15,137 nt of DNA, taken from assembly GCA_919902745.1 (NCBI GenBank), contig CAKKRN010000301.1, forward strand, positions 1 through 15,137, given 5' to 3'. Every line of letters begins with the position of its first letter. The stretch's first letter is position 1. Made by a program: the position numbers and the translations under genes. The notes beneath the pieces were generated by a model, which did not search any database, was not told where the DNA came from, and worked only from the letters and a program-made list of their open reading frames with translations. Below, one piece after another: positions 13,851 to 15,137 of the stretch. This stretch comes from Syntrophaceae bacterium (GTDB lineage: Bacteria > Desulfobacterota > Syntrophia > Syntrophales > UBA5619).

Positions 13851-14729
13851 CTATTTTTTTGCCTTCAAGATCTCCTTTACGCGTCGACCGATCTCGGCGG
13901 GATTCTTTTCCACCCGAACGCCGGCCCGCTCGAGGGCCTTGAACTTCTCCTCAGCGGTCCCTTTTCCGCCCGAGATGATAGCCCCGGCGTGGCCCATCCG
14001 CCGTCCCGGGGGGGCGGTCCGTCCGGCGATGAACGAGACCACCGGTTTTGTCACATTCCCCCGGATGAACTCGGCCGCCTCTTCTTCCGCAGTACCTCCG
14101 ATCTCGCCGATCATCACGATCGCCTCCGTCTGCGGATCCGCCTCGAACCGTTCCAGGATATCGATGAAGCCGGACCCCACGATCGGGTCCCCGCCGATCC
14201 CGACGGAGGTGCTCTGCCCGATCCCCAGGCCGGTCAACTGCCAGATCATCTCGTAGGTGAGGGTCCCGCTGCGCGAGACGACGCCGACGTTCCCCTGTTT
14301 GTGGATGAAGTTGGGCATGAAGCCGACCTTTCCTGCGCCGGGGGTCGTGATCCCCGGACAGTTGGGCCCGATCATCCGCGCGCCCGAACCCTTCAGAGCC
14401 TGTTTTACCCGGATCATCTCCGCGACCGGAATTCCCTCCGTCATGCAGACGATCAGACCGATCCCCGCCTCGATCGCCTCGAAGATCGCATCCGGTGTGA
14501 ACGCCGCCGGCGTGTAAATTCCCGACACATTGGCCTGCTGCCTTTCGACGGCGTCAGAAACGCGGTCATACACGGGAATGCCGTCCAGCGCCGTTCCCCC
14601 CTTGCCGGGCGTGACACCGGCCACGACCCTCGTGCCCAGCCTCACCGACTCGCGGGTATGAAAGCTCCCCTCCGAGCCCGTGATCCCCTGAACGACGACG
14701 CGCGATTGTTCATCCAGCAATATGGCCAT
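13851..14729 (-). CDS. sucD: succinyl-CoA synthetase (ADP/GDP-forming), alpha subunit
   Basis: This 292-residue protein is the CoA-binding, phosphohistidine-carrying subunit of succinyl-CoA synthetase, which links succinyl-CoA to nucleotide phosphorylation in the TCA cycle. [11 protein letters not shown] (15-25) is the CoA-binding loop, GPNCPGI (121-127) the ligase motif, and His247 in [10 protein letters not shown] the active-site phosphohistidine (His246 in E. coli). Length and order match the family. The ATG at 14729 is preceded by AGGAG at eight bases. It follows sucC with a 27-base gap in the usual sucCD order. Compared with E. coli-type proteins, [16 protein letters not shown] and [13 protein letters not shown] are all conserved, so it should be active. 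Confidence 0.97.
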   Translation of the reverse strand: MAILLDEQSRVVVQGITGSEGSFHTRESVRLGTRVVAGVTPGKGGTALDGIPVYDRVSDAVERQQANVSGIYTPAAFTPDAIFEAIEAGIGLIVCMTEGIPVAEMIRVKQALKGSGARMIGPNCPGITTPGAGKVGFMPNFIHKQGNVGVVSRSGTLTYEMIWQLTGLGIGQSTSVGIGGDPIVGSGFIDILERFEADPQTEAIVMIGEIGGTAEEEAAEFIRGNVTKPVVSFIAGRTAPPGRRMGHAGAIISGGKGTAEEKFKALERAGVRVEKNPAEIGRRVKEILKAKK

Positions 14730-14756
14730 CGGGATTTCTCCTCTTGTTTCCTTCCG

Positions 14757-15137
14757 TTATTTCGTCAAGGATACGGCCTTCTCTGCCGCCTCGTACAGTC
14801 CGTCGGCCACTGTGAACCGGAGCCCCGATTCCTGCAGCATCCGCCGCCCCTCCTCAACGTTGGTTCCCTGGAGCCGGACCACCATCGGCAGCCTCATCTC
14901 GATGTTCTTTGCCGCCTGGATCAGCCCGGCAGAGACGCGGTCGCACCGGAGGATCCCGCCGAAGATGTTGACAAGGATGCACTTCACGTTCGGGTCGGAG
15001 GTCAGGATGCGAAACGCCTTCTCGATTTGCTCCGCTGATGCGCCGCCCCCCACGTCGAGGAAGTTCGCGGGCTCTCCTCCCGCCATCTTGATCATGTCCA
15101 TCGTCGTCATCGCCAGCCCCGCGCCGTTGACCATGCA
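14757..15137 (-). CDS. sucC: succinyl-CoA synthetase, beta subunit (C-terminal part; gene runs off the window)
   Basis: Only the last 126 codons are inside the window; the reading frame remains open to the edge (position 15137). [17 protein letters not shown], then [25 protein letters not shown] and [17 protein letters not shown], are the standard C-terminal flavodoxin-like CoA ligase region of SucC, which contributes the nucleotide and subunit contact surface. The internal ATG near 15134 is not the true start because the family sequence (…GCMVNGAG) continues upstream of it. It is followed 27 bases later by sucD, with the sucD ribosome site in the gap, so the two are presumably one transcript. 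Confidence 0.97.
   Translation of the reverse strand, partial: CMVNGAGLAMTTMDMIKMAGGEPANFLDVGGGASAEQIEKAFRILTSDPNVKCILVNIFGGILRCDRVSAGLIQAAKNIEMRLPMVVRLQGTNVEEGRRMLQESGLRFTVADGLYEAAEKAVSLTK

Noticed and set aside
13839..15038. Plus-strand open frame of 399 codons opposite sucD/sucC
   Set aside because: It covers two unmistakable minus-strand genes, is dominated by Arg, Asp, Pro and His, and has no recognisable domain.

Overview
The window (about 15.1 kb, GC-rich coding DNA with AT-rich control regions) looks like a chromosomal segment of an anaerobic, probably syntrophic, Desulfobacterota (deltaproteobacterial) organism, perhaps of the Syntrophales. This is an inference. It rests on the gene mix: an archaeal-style two-subunit ADP-forming acyl-CoA synthetase, a bacterial TrmB-type regulator, a beta-keto acid cleavage enzyme, a branched-chain-amino-acid-type (Liv) ABC importer, a decayed IS1380-like transposase, and intergenic inverted repeats of a kind I associate with such genomes. 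No rRNA, tRNA or CRISPR array was seen.

Layout. 6-2116 (+): alpha and beta subunits of an NDP-forming acyl-CoA synthetase, overlapping by ATGA. 2117-2941: a relic region holding the 3' part of an IS1380-type transposase. 2942-3961 (-): an SMP-30/gluconolactonase-family hydrolase. 3962-4325: an AT-rich divergent control region with a tandem 11-bp repeat next to a perfect TTGACA. 4326-11613 (+): a compact cluster of TrmB-family regulator, BKACE enzyme (DUF849), cyclase/KynB-like metal hydrolase, two Liv ATPases, periplasmic binding protein and two Liv permeases. 11610-13733 (-): an accessory patch with a frameshifted nucleotidyltransferase remnant, an intact Fic protein and a 5'-truncated DUF4143 ATPase remnant. 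Related ~30-bp direct repeats bracket the first two of these. 13851-15137 (-): sucD and the 3' part of sucC.

How the genes may work together (inference). The Liv-type transporter imports a small carboxylated or amino compound. The SMP-30 lactonase and the cyclase-family hydrolase could open a lactone, ring or amide. The BKACE enzyme would condense the resulting beta-keto acid with acetyl-CoA, giving acetoacetate and a new acyl-CoA. The ADP-forming synthetase could then convert an acyl-CoA into free acid plus ATP. Such a route would gain CoA thioesters without spending ATP on activation, which suits an energy-limited anaerobe. The TrmB-family protein is the likely local regulator. The substrate cannot be read from the sequence.
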